NCBI GenBank assembly: GCA_944362965.1 | Contig: CALVTR010000014.1 | Location: forward strand, 1 to 35,952 | Reading direction: 5' to 3' | DNA length: 35,952 nucleotides | Source of the DNA: an uncultured Clostridia bacterium | GTDB taxonomy: Bacteria > Bacillota > Clostridia > Christensenellales > UBA1242 | Shown here: in pieces, positions 1 through 9,017 of the stretch | How positions within the stretch are numbered: position 1 is the first letter of the stretch | How the letters are laid out: every line of letters begins with the position of its first letter | The notes under the pieces: generated by a model | What the model saw: the letters and a program-made list of their open reading frames with translations, nothing else | What the model was told of the DNA's origin: nothing | The model's database searches: none | Translations under genes and position numbers: made by a program

Positions 1-398
1 ACCCAGATAATGATATAATATACACAGACATAATAGGCAGAACACTTGGTGATTTATATACAGACATGTCAAATTCAACAACAAATCCACAGGATGTAGA
101 TTTTCCTAAGGGTTCACCGGATGATTGGACGGGAGCAACAATAACCTATAGTAGAGAAGATACAGACAAATTTTGGTTATTATCATATTATGAAGCATAT
201 CATTTGTTAGGTGCAGATACAACAGGAAGTGATACAGACAGGTCGTGGGGATACTCTTATTGGCTCCGTTCACCTCGTTCGTCTAATAGTCTTCATGCAT
301 ATCTTGTTACTACGTCAGGCGTTCTCGGTAGTACTAATGTCTACAGCAGCACTTATGCGGTGCGAGCAGCTTTCAAATTTTCAGTAGATGAGCTTTGA
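1..398 (+). CDS. C-terminal part of a DUF6273-like protein (5' end outside window)
   Basis: The reading frame is open from the first bases of the window (codons start at position 3), so the gene begins upstream and only about 132 residues are seen. The end has the pattern typical of DUF6273 domains of gut Firmicutes: a WLRSP motif, then a small-residue stretch, then a closing VRAAFKF. Such domains usually sit at the C-terminus of secreted or surface proteins, and their function is not established. An internal ATG at 66 is not the likely start because the frame stays open and protein-like before it. A terminator follows at 487-518. The family call rests on motif memory only. Confidence 0.6.
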   Translation, partial: PDNDIIYTDIIGRTLGDLYTDMSNSTTNPQDVDFPKGSPDDWTGATITYSREDTDKFWLLSYYEAYHLLGADTTGSDTDRSWGYSYWLRSPRSSNSLHAYLVTTSGVLGSTNVYSSTYAVRAAFKFSVDEL

Positions 399-486
399 TA
401 TTTTAAAAAACTTGAAGAAAATTTGAAATCGTCTTTCTCCTAAAACTCACAGACTGCTAGCATGGTTAGACTTATAGATATTTAAT

Positions 487-518
487 AAAGCATGTCTTTT
501 AATTGAGGCATGCTTTTG
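487..518 (+). terminator. Rho-independent terminator after the DUF6273-like gene
   Basis: AAAGCATG (487-494) pairs perfectly with CATGCTTT (509-516), and the descending arm runs into TTTT. It lies about 90 nt after the stop codon and insulates the ribosomal cluster from upstream transcription. Confidence 0.75.
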
Positions 519-757
519 TCTATTACATGATTATTTTACAAAAATATATCTATTTTTTACAAAAATCAAAATATTTATTTCGTGATACGATTTTGCCCAA
601 AAAACTCCATATTTGTATTATATATAATATATTAAATACAATCCTTATAATATATAGCCTTTAAATAATCTAAACCTTTGTTCTACAGGGGATGAGCCTT
701 GACAGATTTGATTTATAAAAATAATTCTAAAAAATAAAAATTTCTTTTAAAAAATCG
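519..757. other. AT-rich intergenic stretch with a possible second upstream promoter
   Basis: No coding frame is credible here. A TTGACA at 699-704 is followed 17 nt later by TAATTC (722-727), a possible weak promoter upstream of the main one at 758. The rest is A/T runs. Confidence 0.4.
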
Positions 758-786
758 TTGACAATTAATGCAAACTTTGTTATTAT
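758..786 (+). promoter_or_regulatory. Strong sigma-A-type promoter of the S10-spc-alpha cluster
   Basis: A consensus -35 TTGACA (758-763) is separated by exactly 17 nt from a -10 TATTAT (781-786). It is followed by the structured leader and then rpsJ. No other strong promoter is obvious before the terminator after rplQ, so it probably drives most of the 16 kb cluster. Confidence 0.85.
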
Positions 787-792
787 ATTATA

Positions 793-1254
793 GCTGTGAA
801 AAAATGGGTTGATGCGTAAGGTTACTTTGATTACCGGCAATCAAAGAGAATTTACGCGGACAAGTTCGTGGCAACGACCGCGAGCGGCTAACCACTAAAT
901 CACATTTTTTAATGAGTAGCAGCGGGACACACGCGGGTTCGTGTATCATTCAAACATCAAAAAGGCTTCACACTTCTTCGTTTGCTGTCAAGCGTCCAAA
1001 GGCAGTCATTTAGGTCTACTAAACTCCTGCCGTTGTCCACTTGCCGAGCCTTGAATTGTTCGTCTTTTTAATGTTTGAATAAAATAGCTTTGAAATTCAA
1101 ACTTTGTTCTGCTCGCCTTTGTGCGAACTGAAAAGATTATCAAAACTTGAATTGCTAGACTTTTTTAATGTTTGATTATCTTGACCTTTAAGTGTGTTTT
1201 AAAAGTGATTTATATCATATGATTAGATTTGCTATTACAGGAGGTTTATATTTA
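793..1254 (+). promoter_or_regulatory. Long structured 5' leader RNA upstream of rpsJ
   Basis: About 460 nt lie between the likely transcription start and the rpsJ ATG, with no coding frame. Stems seen are: GCGTAA/TTACGC (814-819/852-857) enclosing CTTTGATT/AATCAAAG (825-832/839-846); ACACG/CGTGT around CGGGTT near 930-945; GGCAG/CTGCC (1001-1005/1027-1031) enclosing TTTAG/CTAAA; and AAGGCT/AGCCTT (962-967/1047-1052). A long-range stem joins 949-964 with 1064-1079 (15 of 16 pairs). GTTTGAA at 1073-1079 could instead pair with TTCAAAC at 1096-1102, giving two exclusive states. The stretch 1051-1078 recurs imperfectly at 1147-1175. Ribosomal operons are commonly autoregulated by a product binding the leader (L4 on the E. 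coli S10 operon). Whether this one belongs to a described leader family cannot be decided here. Confidence 0.7.
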
Positions 1255-1563
1255 ATGGCAACACAAGTTATCAGAATTAAATTAAAGTCCTTTGAACATG
1301 CCTTAATCGATGATGCTTGCAAAAGAATCATTGATACTGCCGAAAAATTCGGTGCTAAGGTTGCAGGACCTATTCCACTTCCAACAGATAGAGAAGTGGT
1401 AACAGTTATTCGTTCACCACACAAAGACAAAGACAGTCGTGAACAATTCGAGTCAAGAACTCACAAAAGACTTATTGATATCTACTCACCAAATGCTAAG
1501 GCAGTTGACGCTCTTATGAAGATTGACCTTCCAGCAGGTGTGGACATCAAAATCAAACTATAA
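1255..1563 (+). CDS. rpsJ: 30S ribosomal protein S10
   Basis: S10 sits in the head of the 30S subunit and also acts with NusB in transcription antitermination. The 102-residue product matches the family length and shows the KLKSFEH start, the GPIPLPT loop and the [15 protein letters not shown] stretch. I chose the ATG at 1255 because an AGGAGG (1239-1244) lies ten bases upstream and the protein then begins [10 protein letters not shown]. The in-frame ATG at 1192 would add 21 residues unlike S10. First gene of the cluster, 18 bases before rplC, preceded by a long structured leader that probably controls it. Confidence 0.97.
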   Translation: MATQVIRIKLKSFEHALIDDACKRIIDTAEKFGAKVAGPIPLPTDREVVTVIRSPHKDKDSREQFESRTHKRLIDIYSPNAKAVDALMKIDLPAGVDIKIKL

Positions 1564-1581
1564 AAGGAGTAAGACAAAATT

Positions 1582-2214
1582 ATGAAAAAAGCAATTATTG
1601 GCAAGAAACTTGGAATGACACAAGTCTTCACTCCAGAAGGTTTGGTTGTCCCAGTGACAGTAGTAGAGGCTGGTCCTTGCCCAGTTGTTCAAGTTAAGAA
1701 CAATGAAAAAGACGGTTATGATGCTCTCGTCGTTGCATTCGACAAGCAAAAAGCTCAAAGAGTCAACAAGCCTAAGACTGGTGCTTTCAAGAAAGCCGGA
1801 GTTGACACTTACAGAGTTTTAAAAGAATTTAAGTTTGAAAACACATCTGACTATTCACTTGGTCAAGAAATCAAAGTTGATATCTTTGCTGAAGGTGACA
1901 AGGTTGATGTGACAGGCACAACTCGTGGTCGTGGATTTACTGGCGTTATCCAAAGATGGAACCAACATCGTCTTAAGATGACACACGGCACAGGCCCTGT
2001 TCATAGAGAAGTCGGCTCTATGAGTGCAAACTCAACTCCATCAAGAGTGTTCAAAAATAAAAATATGCCAGGACACTACGGCGTTGAGAGAGTTACAATT
2101 CAAAATCTTGACATTGTTAAGGTTGATCCATCAAGAAATATAATTCTTGTTAAGGGTGCTATCCCTGGACCTAAGGGCTCTATTGTAACTATCAAAGAGG
2201 CAGTTAAAAGGTAA
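1582..2214 (+). CDS. rplC: 50S ribosomal protein L3
   Basis: L3 binds 23S rRNA early in assembly and reaches toward the peptidyl transferase centre. At 210 residues it has normal length. It starts with [15 protein letters not shown] and contains the diagnostic central segment with [25 protein letters not shown] and the NKNMPGHYG loop. An AAAGGAG 12 bases upstream sets the start. It lies between rpsJ and rplD with an 11-base gap to the latter, as expected in the S10 operon. Confidence 0.97.
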   Translation: MKKAIIGKKLGMTQVFTPEGLVVPVTVVEAGPCPVVQVKNNEKDGYDALVVAFDKQKAQRVNKPKTGAFKKAGVDTYRVLKEFKFENTSDYSLGQEIKVDIFAEGDKVDVTGTTRGRGFTGVIQRWNQHRLKMTHGTGPVHREVGSMSANSTPSRVFKNKNMPGHYGVERVTIQNLDIVKVDPSRNIILVKGAIPGPKGSIVTIKEAVKR

Positions 2215-2225
2215 AGGAGAAGATT

Positions 2226-2852
2226 ATGGCAAAAGTTAAAGTTTATAATATGCAGGCGGAGGAAGTTAAGCAAATCAATCTCCCTGACGACCTTTTTGCA
2301 GTGGAAGAAAATATGCCACTTATTCACGAAGTTGTTGTTGCATACAACACAAATCAAAGACAAGGCACAAAGAGTGCTCTTACTCGCTCTGAAGTAAGAG
2401 GGCACGCAAAGAAACCTTGGCGTCAAAAGGGCACAGGTCATGCAAGACAAGGCTCTTCTAAAGGTCCACAATGGAGAGGCGGTGGTATCGTCTTCGCTCC
2501 AAAGCCAAGAGATTTCTCAAAGAAAGTAAACAAGCAAAAGAAGAGATATGCGCTTCTTTCTGCTCTCTCTAGCAAGCTTAGAGATGGTCAAGTTGTTGTT
2601 CTTGACACATTCAGCTTTGCAGAGCCAAAAACAAAACAAGCTAAGGCATTTGTTGATGCTTTCAAGTTTAACGGTTCAGTTCTCGTTGTAAACGATAAAA
2701 ATGACAAAAATGTTAAACTCTCAACTGCAAACATCCCAACCCTTAGCATTGAAGAAGCTGCAAACCTTAACGCATACGAGGTTCTTGCAAACAAGAACGT
2801 TGTTTTAACTGAAGCAGCTATCAAACAAATAGAGGAGGCTTACGCAGAATAA
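2226..2852 (+). CDS. rplD: 50S ribosomal protein L4
   Basis: L4 lines the nascent peptide tunnel through a long basic loop and, in Gammaproteobacteria, represses its own S10 operon by binding the leader. The 208-residue product carries that loop (TRSEVRGHAKKPWRQKGTG, then GGGIVFAPKPRD). The stop codon TAA overlaps the rplW ATG by one base (TAATG), which points to translational coupling. It is a candidate ligand for the structured leader at 793-1254, but Bacillota S10 operons are not known to use the E. coli mechanism. Confidence 0.97.
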   Translation: MAKVKVYNMQAEEVKQINLPDDLFAVEENMPLIHEVVVAYNTNQRQGTKSALTRSEVRGHAKKPWRQKGTGHARQGSSKGPQWRGGGIVFAPKPRDFSKKVNKQKKRYALLSALSSKLRDGQVVVLDTFSFAEPKTKQAKAFVDAFKFNGSVLVVNDKNDKNVKLSTANIPTLSIEEAANLNAYEVLANKNVVLTEAAIKQIEEAYAE

Positions 2853-3154
2853 TGGAAAACGAAAAAATCATTATAAAACCACTTCTCACAGAGAAAAGTT
2901 ATTCTGGCATAGCAAACAAAGTTTACACTTTCATCGTTGCAAAGAATGCTGGAAAGATTGAAATCAAAAATGCAGTTGAAAAACTTTTCAATGTTAAGGT
3001 TGCACGCGTCAACACAAGCATTGTAAAAGGTCACAAAAAAACACAAAACACAAAGGCTGGAAGAACAGTTGGCAAAACTAGCGATTACAAAAAGGCTGTT
3101 GTAACTCTTACACCAGACTCAAAAACAATCGCCTTCTTCGACAGCTTATCATAA
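2852..3154 (+). CDS. rplW: 50S ribosomal protein L23
   Basis: L23 surrounds the peptide exit site and is the docking point for trigger factor and SRP. The 100-residue protein begins with the family signature IIKPLLTEKSY and has the V/A-rich middle segment with basic loop. Its ATG overlaps the last base of rplD. It is followed after 15 bases by rplB, with a GGGAGGGG Shine-Dalgarno in between. Confidence 0.96.
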   Translation: MENEKIIIKPLLTEKSYSGIANKVYTFIVAKNAGKIEIKNAVEKLFNVKVARVNTSIVKGHKKTQNTKAGRTVGKTSDYKKAVVTLTPDSKTIAFFDSLS

Positions 3155-3169
3155 GGGAGGGGCTAAATT

Positions 3170-3997
3170 ATGGCAATTAGAACACATAGACCAACTTCCG
3201 CTGGAAGAAGATTCTACACAACCTCTTCCTACGAAGAAATCACAAAGAAAGAGCCTGAAAAATCTCTTCTTGACGTTAAAAAGAAAAATGCAGGAAGAAA
3301 TGCTCAAGGCAAAGTTACTGTTCGTCACCAAGGTGGTGGAAACAGACAAAAATATCGTATAATCGATTTTAAACGTAATAAAGACAACATTCCTGCAAAA
3401 GTTGTAGGTATCGAATATGATCCAAACAGAACAGCATATATCGCTCTTTTAAACTACGCTGATGGTGAAAAGAGATATATAATCGCTCCTGTTGGACTTA
3501 AAGATGGTGATGTTGTTATGAGCGGGGAAGAAGTTGAAATCAAAGTCGGCAACGCTCTTCCGCTTGCTAAAATTCCTGTCGGTTCACTTATCCACAATGT
3601 TGAACTTGAACCTAAGAAAGGTGCTCAACTTGCTCGTTCTGCAGGTTCTGGTGTTCAACTTATGGCTAAAGAAGGCAAGTATGCAACTCTTCGTCTCCCA
3701 AGTGGCGAAATGAGAAAGGTTCTTTTAACTTGCCGTGCTACAATCGGAACTGTTGGTAACATTGATCATGAGCTTGTTTCTCTTGGCAAAGCTGGAAGAA
3801 ACAGACACATGGGTGTTAGACCTGCAGTGCGCGGCGTAGCTATGAACCCTAATGACCACAAGCATGGTGGTGGTGAAGGTAAGAGCCCTGTTGGTATGGC
3901 TTCACCTGTCACACCTTGGAACAAACCTGCTCTTGGCTATAAGACAAGAAAGAAAAAGAATAAATCTAACCGCTTAATGGTTAAGAGAATAAATTAG
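3170..3997 (+). CDS. rplB: 50S ribosomal protein L2
   Basis: L2 is a conserved core protein needed for subunit association and peptidyl transferase assembly. The 275 residues match the family length. Diagnostic segments are [37 protein letters not shown] and [10 protein letters not shown] with the functionally important histidine, plus a basic tail ending [15 protein letters not shown]. The gene lies in the expected place between rplW and rpsS. Confidence 0.97.
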   Translation: MAIRTHRPTSAGRRFYTTSSYEEITKKEPEKSLLDVKKKNAGRNAQGKVTVRHQGGGNRQKYRIIDFKRNKDNIPAKVVGIEYDPNRTAYIALLNYADGEKRYIIAPVGLKDGDVVMSGEEVEIKVGNALPLAKIPVGSLIHNVELEPKKGAQLARSAGSGVQLMAKEGKYATLRLPSGEMRKVLLTCRATIGTVGNIDHELVSLGKAGRNRHMGVRPAVRGVAMNPNDHKHGGGEGKSPVGMASPVTPWNKPALGYKTRKKKNKSNRLMVKRIN

Positions 3998-4008
3998 GAG
4001 AGAAAACT

Positions 4009-4302
4009 ATGAGCAAATCATTAAAGAAAAAGCCTTACGTTCATCCAAGTCTTTTGAAAAAAGTAGCCGAGATGCAAGAATCTGGCGTTAAAAGACCTAT
4101 TAAGACTTGGTCAAGATCATCTACTATCTATCCTGATTTCGTAGGATTCACATTTGCAGTGCACAATGGTAAAAAACATGTCCCTGTTTACTGCACTGCT
4201 GATATGGTAGGTCATAAACTTGGAGAATTCTCTCCAACAAGAACTTATAAGGGACACACTAAAAAGTCGGCAAGTGTTGCAACAAAAACAGGCAAAAAGT
4301 AG
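4009..4302 (+). CDS. rpsS: 30S ribosomal protein S19
   Basis: S19 binds 16S rRNA in the 30S head next to S13, near the A-site tRNA. The protein has 97 residues. It starts [18 protein letters not shown] and carries the hallmark [18 protein letters not shown], then [10 protein letters not shown] and [18 protein letters not shown] Shine-Dalgarno lies just upstream. Its stop codon TAG (4300-4302) overlaps the ribosome binding site of rplV, so the two are tightly coupled. Confidence 0.97.
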   Translation: MSKSLKKKPYVHPSLLKKVAEMQESGVKRPIKTWSRSSTIYPDFVGFTFAVHNGKKHVPVYCTADMVGHKLGEFSPTRTYKGHTKKSASVATKTGKK

Positions 4303-4311
4303 AGGTAAATG

Positions 4312-4701
4312 ATGGCTACAAGAATTAGACAAAAAGCAGAAAAAAGAAACGCACAGACAAAATACCCTTATGCTAAAGCTAAGTATGTAAGAATGAGCCC
4401 AAGCAAAATCACTTACGTTCTTGACCTTATTCGTGGCAAAAAAGCAGGGGAAGCTGTCGCTATACTTGAAAATATGCCTGATAAGGGCGCTTTTGAAAGT
4501 CTCAAAGTTTTAAAGAGTGCAATCGCAAACGCTGAAAACAACATGGGCAAAAATGCTGAAACATTATTTGTTAAAGAAGCCTATGCAACAAGCGGTCCAC
4601 AATTTAAAAGAATGAGTCCAAGAGCAAAAGGCTCAGGCAACATTATTCTTAAAAAGACTTCACATATCACTATTGTGCTTGATGAAGTAGTAGGAGGCTA
4701 A
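4312..4701 (+). CDS. rplV: 50S ribosomal protein L22
   Basis: L22 contacts all domains of 23S rRNA, and its beta-hairpin lines the exit tunnel next to L4. The 129 residues include YVRMSPSKITYVLDLIRGK and the C-terminal hairpin SGPQFKRMSPRAKGSGNIILKKTSHI. Two ATGs stand three bases apart (4309 and 4312). The second gives better spacing to the AGAGG at 4301-4305, so I use it. The N-terminus is some 15 residues longer than a typical L22. Stop and the rpsC start are two bases apart. Confidence 0.95.
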   Translation: MATRIRQKAEKRNAQTKYPYAKAKYVRMSPSKITYVLDLIRGKKAGEAVAILENMPDKGAFESLKVLKSAIANAENNMGKNAETLFVKEAYATSGPQFKRMSPRAKGSGNIILKKTSHITIVLDEVVGG

Positions 4702-4703
4702 GA

Positions 4704-5375
4704 ATGGGACAAAAGGTTAGTCCAATAGGACTTCGTATTGGAATAAACAAAGATTGGAATTCAACTTGGTATGCAGACAAGAAAACTTTTGCCGCAAACC
4801 TTAAAGAAGACCAAGATATTAAAAACTTCTTAATGAAAAAATACAAGGCTTGCTCTATTTCTAAGATAACAATAGAGAGAACAGAAGGTAAGCTTGTTAT
4901 CAATATCTTCACAGCAAAACCTGGTATGATTATCGGAACAAAGGGTGCTGGTATTGAAAATATTAAGAAAGACGTTCAAAAATTAATCAGACCTGTAAAA
5001 CTTTTACTTGTAAATGTAAAAGAAATTAAGAAACCAGATCTTGATGCTCAACTTGTTGCAGAGTCAATAGCAGCTCAACTTGAAAAACGTGTTGCTGCCA
5101 AACGTGCTTTAAAACAAGCCGCAGAAAGAATTATGAAAGCTGGTGCTAAGGGCTGCAAAGTTCAAGTTGCAGGCGTTCTTGCAAAAGCTAACGAACAATC
5201 TCAAGTTGAAAAACAATTCAGAGGTTCAGTTCCACTTCATACTCTTAGAGCTGATATCGATTATGGTGAAGCTGCAGCTTACACACTTATTGGTAAAATT
5301 GGTGTTAAGTGCTGGATTTACAAAGGTGAAATACTTGGCAAAAAGTCGTCTGATAAAAAAGGAGGACAAGAATAA
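4704..5375 (+). CDS. rpsC: 30S ribosomal protein S3
   Basis: S3 forms part of the mRNA entry tunnel and helicase activity of the 30S subunit. The 223 residues begin with the family signature [12 protein letters not shown]. They contain a KH domain with the [18 protein letters not shown] loop at roughly residues 73-90, and a C-terminal domain with [13 protein letters not shown]. It starts two bases after rplV, with AGGAGG inside the rplV end. Its last base overlaps the rplP start codon. Confidence 0.97.
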   Translation: MGQKVSPIGLRIGINKDWNSTWYADKKTFAANLKEDQDIKNFLMKKYKACSISKITIERTEGKLVINIFTAKPGMIIGTKGAGIENIKKDVQKLIRPVKLLLVNVKEIKKPDLDAQLVAESIAAQLEKRVAAKRALKQAAERIMKAGAKGCKVQVAGVLAKANEQSQVEKQFRGSVPLHTLRADIDYGEAAAYTLIGKIGVKCWIYKGEILGKKSSDKKGGQE

Positions 5376-5821
5376 TGTTGATGCCTAAAAGAGTTAAAAG
5401 AAGAAAAGTTCATAGAGGCAGAATGACAGGTAAAGCAACAAGGGGTAACACTTTAACATACGGCTCATATGGTATCATTGCCACAGAGCCATGCTGGATA
5501 AAGTCAAATCAAATTGAAGCCGCTCGTATCGCACTTACTAGATATACAAGAAGAGATGGTAAAGTTTGGATTAAAATTTTCCCTGATAAGCCAGTAACAA
5601 AGAAACCAGCTGAAACTCGTATGGGTTCAGGTAAAGGTTCTCCAGAGTTCTGGGTTGCAGTTGTAAAACCTGGCAGAGTTCTCTTTGAGATAGAAGGCGT
5701 GTCTGAAGAAGTTGCAAAAGAAGCTTTAAGACTTGCCGGACATAAACTTCCTTGCAAGGTTAAGTTTATAAAGAAAGAAGACAATGCTACAAAAGGTGGT
5801 GTGAAAGATGAAAATAAATGA
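5375..5821 (+). CDS. rplP: 50S ribosomal protein L16
   Basis: L16 organises the A site of the large subunit. The 148 residues begin [19 protein letters not shown] and include [22 protein letters not shown], the loop near the aminoacyl tRNA. The ATG at 5375 overlaps the rpsC stop (TAATG) and has a GGAGG nine bases upstream. The ATG two codons later is less well spaced. The gene overlaps rpmC by 14 bases. Confidence 0.97.
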   Translation: MLMPKRVKRRKVHRGRMTGKATRGNTLTYGSYGIIATEPCWIKSNQIEAARIALTRYTRRDGKVWIKIFPDKPVTKKPAETRMGSGKGSPEFWVAVVKPGRVLFEIEGVSEEVAKEALRLAGHKLPCKVKFIKKEDNATKGGVKDENK

Positions 5822-6026
5822 AATTAAATATTTATCAGTAGCAGAGCTAAACGCAAAGCTTAAAGAGCTTAACAGCGAATTATTTAATCTTCGTTTCTCT
5901 CACGCTACTAGATCACTTGCAAATCCTATGGCACTTCACAATGTTAAGAAGGACATTGCAAGAGTAAAAACTGTTTTAAGAGAAAAAGAATTACAAGAAA
6001 AGGGGGCAAACGATGGAAACAAGTAG
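5808..6026 (+). CDS. rpmC: 50S ribosomal protein L29
   Basis: L29 is a small two-helix protein near the exit tunnel, close to L23. The 72-residue product shows the expected [22 protein letters not shown] helix and the second helix [16 protein letters not shown]. It begins inside the end of rplP (14-base overlap) and itself overlaps rpsQ by 14 bases. Translation of rplP, rpmC and rpsQ is therefore likely coupled. Confidence 0.95.
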   Translation: MKINEIKYLSVAELNAKLKELNSELFNLRFSHATRSLANPMALHNVKKDIARVKTVLREKELQEKGANDGNK

Positions 6027-6279
6027 AAATTCAACAAGAATTACTCGTGTGGGCGAAGTAGTATCAGCTGGTAAAATGGACAAAACCGTTGTTGTTAAAG
6101 TCGTTTCCAGAGTAAAGAGCCCAATTTATAAAAAAGTCGTTCAAAAGTCAAAGAAGTTCAAGGCTCATGATGAAAACAACGAGTGCGGAATTGGCGATAC
6201 CGTTAGAATTATGGAAACAAGACCACTTTCTAAAGATAAACATTTCCGTGTTGTAGAAATCGTAGAGAAAGCTAAGTAA
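6013..6279 (+). CDS. rpsQ: 30S ribosomal protein S17
   Basis: S17 is a primary 16S rRNA binding protein with an OB fold. The 88 residues contain [17 protein letters not shown], then [16 protein letters not shown] and [22 protein letters not shown], all standard for the family. The ATG is preceded by AAAAGGGGGC within the end of rpmC. rplN follows after 12 bases. Confidence 0.96.
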   Translation: METSRNSTRITRVGEVVSAGKMDKTVVVKVVSRVKSPIYKKVVQKSKKFKAHDENNECGIGDTVRIMETRPLSKDKHFRVVEIVEKAK

Positions 6280-6291
6280 AAGGAGTGAGTT

Positions 6292-6660
6292 ATGATACAA
6301 CCTCAAACAAGATTAAAAGTAGCAGATAACACAGGTGCAAAAGAAATTATGTGTATCAGAGTTCTTGGCGGTTCTTTTAGAAGAAGCGGAAACATCGGTG
6401 ATGTTATCGTAGCTTCTGTAAAGAAGGCAATTCCTGGCGGAACTGTTAAGAAAGGTGATGTCGTTAAGGCAGTTATAGTTCGCTCTTCAAAAGGGCTTAG
6501 AAGACCAGATGGTTCACATATCAGATTTGATGATAATGCAGCTGTTATCATTGATAATCAAAAACAACCAAAAGGGACTCGTGTTTTCGGACCTATCGCA
6601 AGAGAACTTCGTGATAAGGGATATATGAAGATTATATCTCTAGCACCAGATGTTATATAA
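6292..6660 (+). CDS. rplN: 50S ribosomal protein L14
   Basis: L14 forms an intersubunit bridge and is the binding site of the silencing factor RsfS. The 122 residues start [20 protein letters not shown] and contain [26 protein letters not shown] and [13 protein letters not shown], as in all bacterial L14. AAGGAG lies seven to ten bases upstream. The protein has exactly the family length. Confidence 0.97.
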   Translation: MIQPQTRLKVADNTGAKEIMCIRVLGGSFRRSGNIGDVIVASVKKAIPGGTVKKGDVVKAVIVRSSKGLRRPDGSHIRFDDNAAVIIDNQKQPKGTRVFGPIARELRDKGYMKIISLAPDVI

Positions 6661-6673
6661 AAGGAGCGGCATA

Positions 6674-7276
6674 ATGAAGATGACAATAAAAAGCGGCGAT
6701 AGCGTTGTAGTTATCGCAGGAAAAGATAAAGGCAAAACTGGCAAAGTTACAGCTGTTTATGCCGACGAAAATAGAGTGCTTGTTGACAATGTAAACATTG
6801 TTTCTAAGCATCAAAAGCCAAGGTCACAACAAGATAAGGGCGGCATTTTCAAAAGACCAGCTCCAATCGAAGCATCAAATGTTATGGTTGTTTGCCCAGT
6901 ATGTGGCAAGGCAACAAGAGTAGGTCACAAAGAAGTTGACGGAAAGAAATTCCGTGCTTGCAAAAAATGTGGTGCATCTCTTGATAAAGAATTTGTTAAA
7001 GCAACAAAGAAAGAAGCTAAGAAAGCAATCAAAGCAAGCGATCTTAAGGGTGCAAACCTAAAGGCAGCTTCAGCAGAAGAAAAACCTGCAAAGAAAACTG
7101 CTAAGACAAGCGAAACAAAAGAAACAACAAAGAAAACAGCAGCTAAGTCAACAGCAACTAAGACAGCAGCCAAAACAACAAAAACTACTGCAGCTAGCGA
7201 AAAGCCAGCAGCAAAAACAACAGCTAAGAAAACAGCAACAAAAAAGTCGACAGCCGAAGCTAAGGAATCAAAATAG
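6674..7276 (+). CDS. rplX: 50S ribosomal protein L24 with a long Lys/Ala/Thr-rich C-terminal tail
   Basis: L24 starts large-subunit assembly by binding 23S rRNA near the exit site. Residues 1-105 are a normal L24: a KOW motif (SGDSVVVIAGKDKGKTGKV), the RSQQDKGGIFKRPAPI segment and a Cys4 zinc ribbon (CPVCG and CKKCG). The protein then continues for about 95 residues composed almost wholly of K, A, T, S and E, like the tails of histone H1 or AlgP. The usual family length is 100-110 residues, here 200. The tail continues in the same frame to a single stop and rplE follows at once, so it is not an obvious frameshift. I chose the ATG at 6674, seven to nine bases after AAGGAG; the ORF opens upstream at 6650 inside rplN. 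Confidence 0.94.
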   Translation: MKMTIKSGDSVVVIAGKDKGKTGKVTAVYADENRVLVDNVNIVSKHQKPRSQQDKGGIFKRPAPIEASNVMVVCPVCGKATRVGHKEVDGKKFRACKKCGASLDKEFVKATKKEAKKAIKASDLKGANLKAASAEEKPAKKTAKTSETKETTKKTAAKSTATKTAAKTTKTTAASEKPAAKTTAKKTATKKSTAEAKESK

Positions 7277-7285
7277 GAGTAAAAC

Positions 7286-7837
7286 ATGGCAAAAGAACAA
7301 AATAGAATTTTAGAGACATACAAGAAAGAAATTGTTCCTGCTCTTATTAAAGAATTTAACTATAAAAATGTTAACGAAGTTCCAAAACTTGTTAAAATAG
7401 TTTTAAATATGGGACTTGGCGAAGTTAAAGGAAATTCAAAGAGCTTCAACATCGCTGTTGACGAACTTGCAGCAATTTCAGGACAAAAACCTGTTGTAAC
7501 AGTTGCTAAAAAATCAATTTCTAACTTCGGTTTAAGAGAAGGACAAAAAATTGGTGCAAAGGTCACACTCAGAGGAGACCGTATGTATGAGTTCTTTGAT
7601 AGACTCACATCAATCGCTCTTCCAAAGGTGAGAGACTTCAGAGGAATTTCAGACAAGTCATTTGATGGCAAAGGAAATTACTCTATGGGAATCAAAGAAC
7701 AACTTATATTCCCAGAAATAGTTTATGAAAAAGTCGAAAAGATTAGAGGTTTTGATATTACTTTTGTAACAACCGCTAAAACTGATGAAGAGGCAAAAGC
7801 ACTCTTGAAGGCACTTGGTTTGCCTTTTGCTAAGTAG
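7286..7837 (+). CDS. rplE: 50S ribosomal protein L5
   Basis: L5 binds 5S rRNA and contacts the P-site tRNA. The 183 residues carry [16 protein letters not shown], the [23 protein letters not shown] segment, [23 protein letters not shown] and a closing [19 protein letters not shown]. The start has a GGAGTAAAAC site, nine bases after rplX. Length and order are as expected for the spc operon. Confidence 0.97.
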   Translation: MAKEQNRILETYKKEIVPALIKEFNYKNVNEVPKLVKIVLNMGLGEVKGNSKSFNIAVDELAAISGQKPVVTVAKKSISNFGLREGQKIGAKVTLRGDRMYEFFDRLTSIALPKVRDFRGISDKSFDGKGNYSMGIKEQLIFPEIVYEKVEKIRGFDITFVTTAKTDEEAKALLKALGLPFAK

Positions 7838-7847
7838 GAGATAAGTT

Positions 7848-8033
7848 ATGGCAAGAAAAGCATTAGTTGAAAAACAGAAAAGAACACAAAAGTATAAAAC
7901 CCGTCAGTATACTAGATGTTCTCTTTGTGGCAGACCACATGCAGTGCTCAGAAAGTATGGCATTTGCAGAATTTGCTTCAGAGAACTCGCCAACAAGGGT
8001 GAAATCCCGGGCGTAAAGAAGTCTAGCTGGTAA
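7848..8033 (+). CDS. rpsN: 30S ribosomal protein S14, zinc-binding (type Z)
   Basis: S14 completes the 30S head. At 61 residues this is the short zinc-binding form: Cys24-Cys27 (CSLC) and Cys40-Cys43 (CRIC) form the metal site, followed by [18 protein letters not shown]. The Cys form is the usual constitutive one in Bacillota, whereas zinc-independent paralogues lie outside the spc operon. AGGAG precedes the ATG by six to ten bases. Confidence 0.97.
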   Translation: MARKALVEKQKRTQKYKTRQYTRCSLCGRPHAVLRKYGICRICFRELANKGEIPGVKKSSW

Positions 8034-8048
8034 GATAAGGAGGAAAGA

Positions 8049-8447
8049 ATGTTAGTTACAGATCCAATCGCAGATATGCTCACAAGAATCAGAAATGCAA
8101 CGCAAGTTAAGCATGAAACTGTAAGCATCCCTGCATCAAATGAAAAACGTGCAATTTCTAAAATCCTTCTTGACGAAGGTTATATCACTTCTTATGAAGA
8201 AAAAGAAGAAGCTAGACACAAAAATATCATCATCACTTTAAAATATGATGAAACTGGCGACAGCGTTATACAAGGTCTTAAAAGAATTTCTAAACCAGGA
8301 CTTCGTATCTACGCTCAAAAAGATAAACTTCCAAAGGTTATAAGCGGACTTGGCATCGCAATCATCTCAACAAACAAGGGTATTGTTACTGATAAAGAAG
8401 CAAGAAAACTTGGAGTTGGCGGCGAAGTGCTCGCTTACGTATGGTAA
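8049..8447 (+). CDS. rpsH: 30S ribosomal protein S8
   Basis: S8 binds the central domain of 16S rRNA and is the repressor of the spc operon in E. coli. The 132 residues start with [13 protein letters not shown]. They include [26 protein letters not shown] and end [13 protein letters not shown], the typical S8 tail. An AAGGAGG lies at the correct distance. rplF follows after ten bases. Confidence 0.97.
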   Translation: MLVTDPIADMLTRIRNATQVKHETVSIPASNEKRAISKILLDEGYITSYEEKEEARHKNIIITLKYDETGDSVIQGLKRISKPGLRIYAQKDKLPKVISGLGIAIISTNKGIVTDKEARKLGVGGEVLAYVW

Positions 8448-8457
8448 GGAGGTAGTT

Positions 8458-9006
8458 ATGTCTAGAATAGGTAAAGAACTAATCGTTATGCCAGCTGGCG
8501 TAACTGCAAAATTTGAAAATGATACACTTACTGTAACAGGTCCAAAAGGCAGCTTATCTCAAACTGTTGACAATGTTATCAAGGTAAACATCGATGGACA
8601 AAACCTTTCTTTTGAAATCGCAAAAGAAACTCCATCATCAAATGCAAAACATGGGCTTTATAGAGCTCTTGCACACAACATGGTTGTTGGCGTTCATGAT
8701 GGATTTACAAAAACACTTCAAATCTCAGGTGTAGGTTACAAGGCAAGCGTTAGTGGCAACAAACTTGTTATGAATCTTGGTTTCTCTCACCCAGTTGAAG
8801 TTGAAATTCCACAAGGCATCACTGTTACTTGCCCAAGTGCAACAGAAATTGTTATCAATGGAATTAACAAACAAGAAGTTGGTCAGTTTGCTTCAAATGT
8901 TAAGTATATCAGACCTGTAGAACCATATCATGGCTACGGAATCAGATATTCTGACCAAGTAGTTATAAGAAAAGTCGGAAAAACTGCCGGTAAAGGCAAG
9001 AAATAG
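8458..9006 (+). CDS. rplF: 50S ribosomal protein L6
   Basis: L6 has two copies of a beta-alpha fold and lies near the factor-binding site of the 50S subunit. The 182 residues begin [15 protein letters not shown]. The C-terminal signature is seen as the [28 protein letters not shown] segment. The reading frame opens upstream at 8350 inside rpsH, but the ATG at 8458 with AAGGAGG eleven bases before gives the correct L6 N-terminus. Confidence 0.97.
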   Translation: MSRIGKELIVMPAGVTAKFENDTLTVTGPKGSLSQTVDNVIKVNIDGQNLSFEIAKETPSSNAKHGLYRALAHNMVVGVHDGFTKTLQISGVGYKASVSGNKLVMNLGFSHPVEVEIPQGITVTCPSATEIVINGINKQEVGQFASNVKYIRPVEPYHGYGIRYSDQVVIRKVGKTAGKGKK

Positions 9007-9017
9007 GAGAACTTCAC

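Noticed and set aside
519-757. A gene between the DUF6273-like gene and rpsJ
   Set aside because: All frames are short and A/T-driven with no ribosome binding site.
1192-1254. Longer N-terminus for S10
   Set aside because: The ATG at 1192 has no Shine-Dalgarno. AGGAGG and family length point to 1255.
5143-5388. Plus-strand frame inside rpsC
   Set aside because: Another frame of the conserved S3 gene with no independent support.
6925-7323. Minus-strand frame opposite the L24 tail
   Set aside because: It is the shadow of the repetitive Lys/Ala/Thr codons; the plus frame is continuous with L24.
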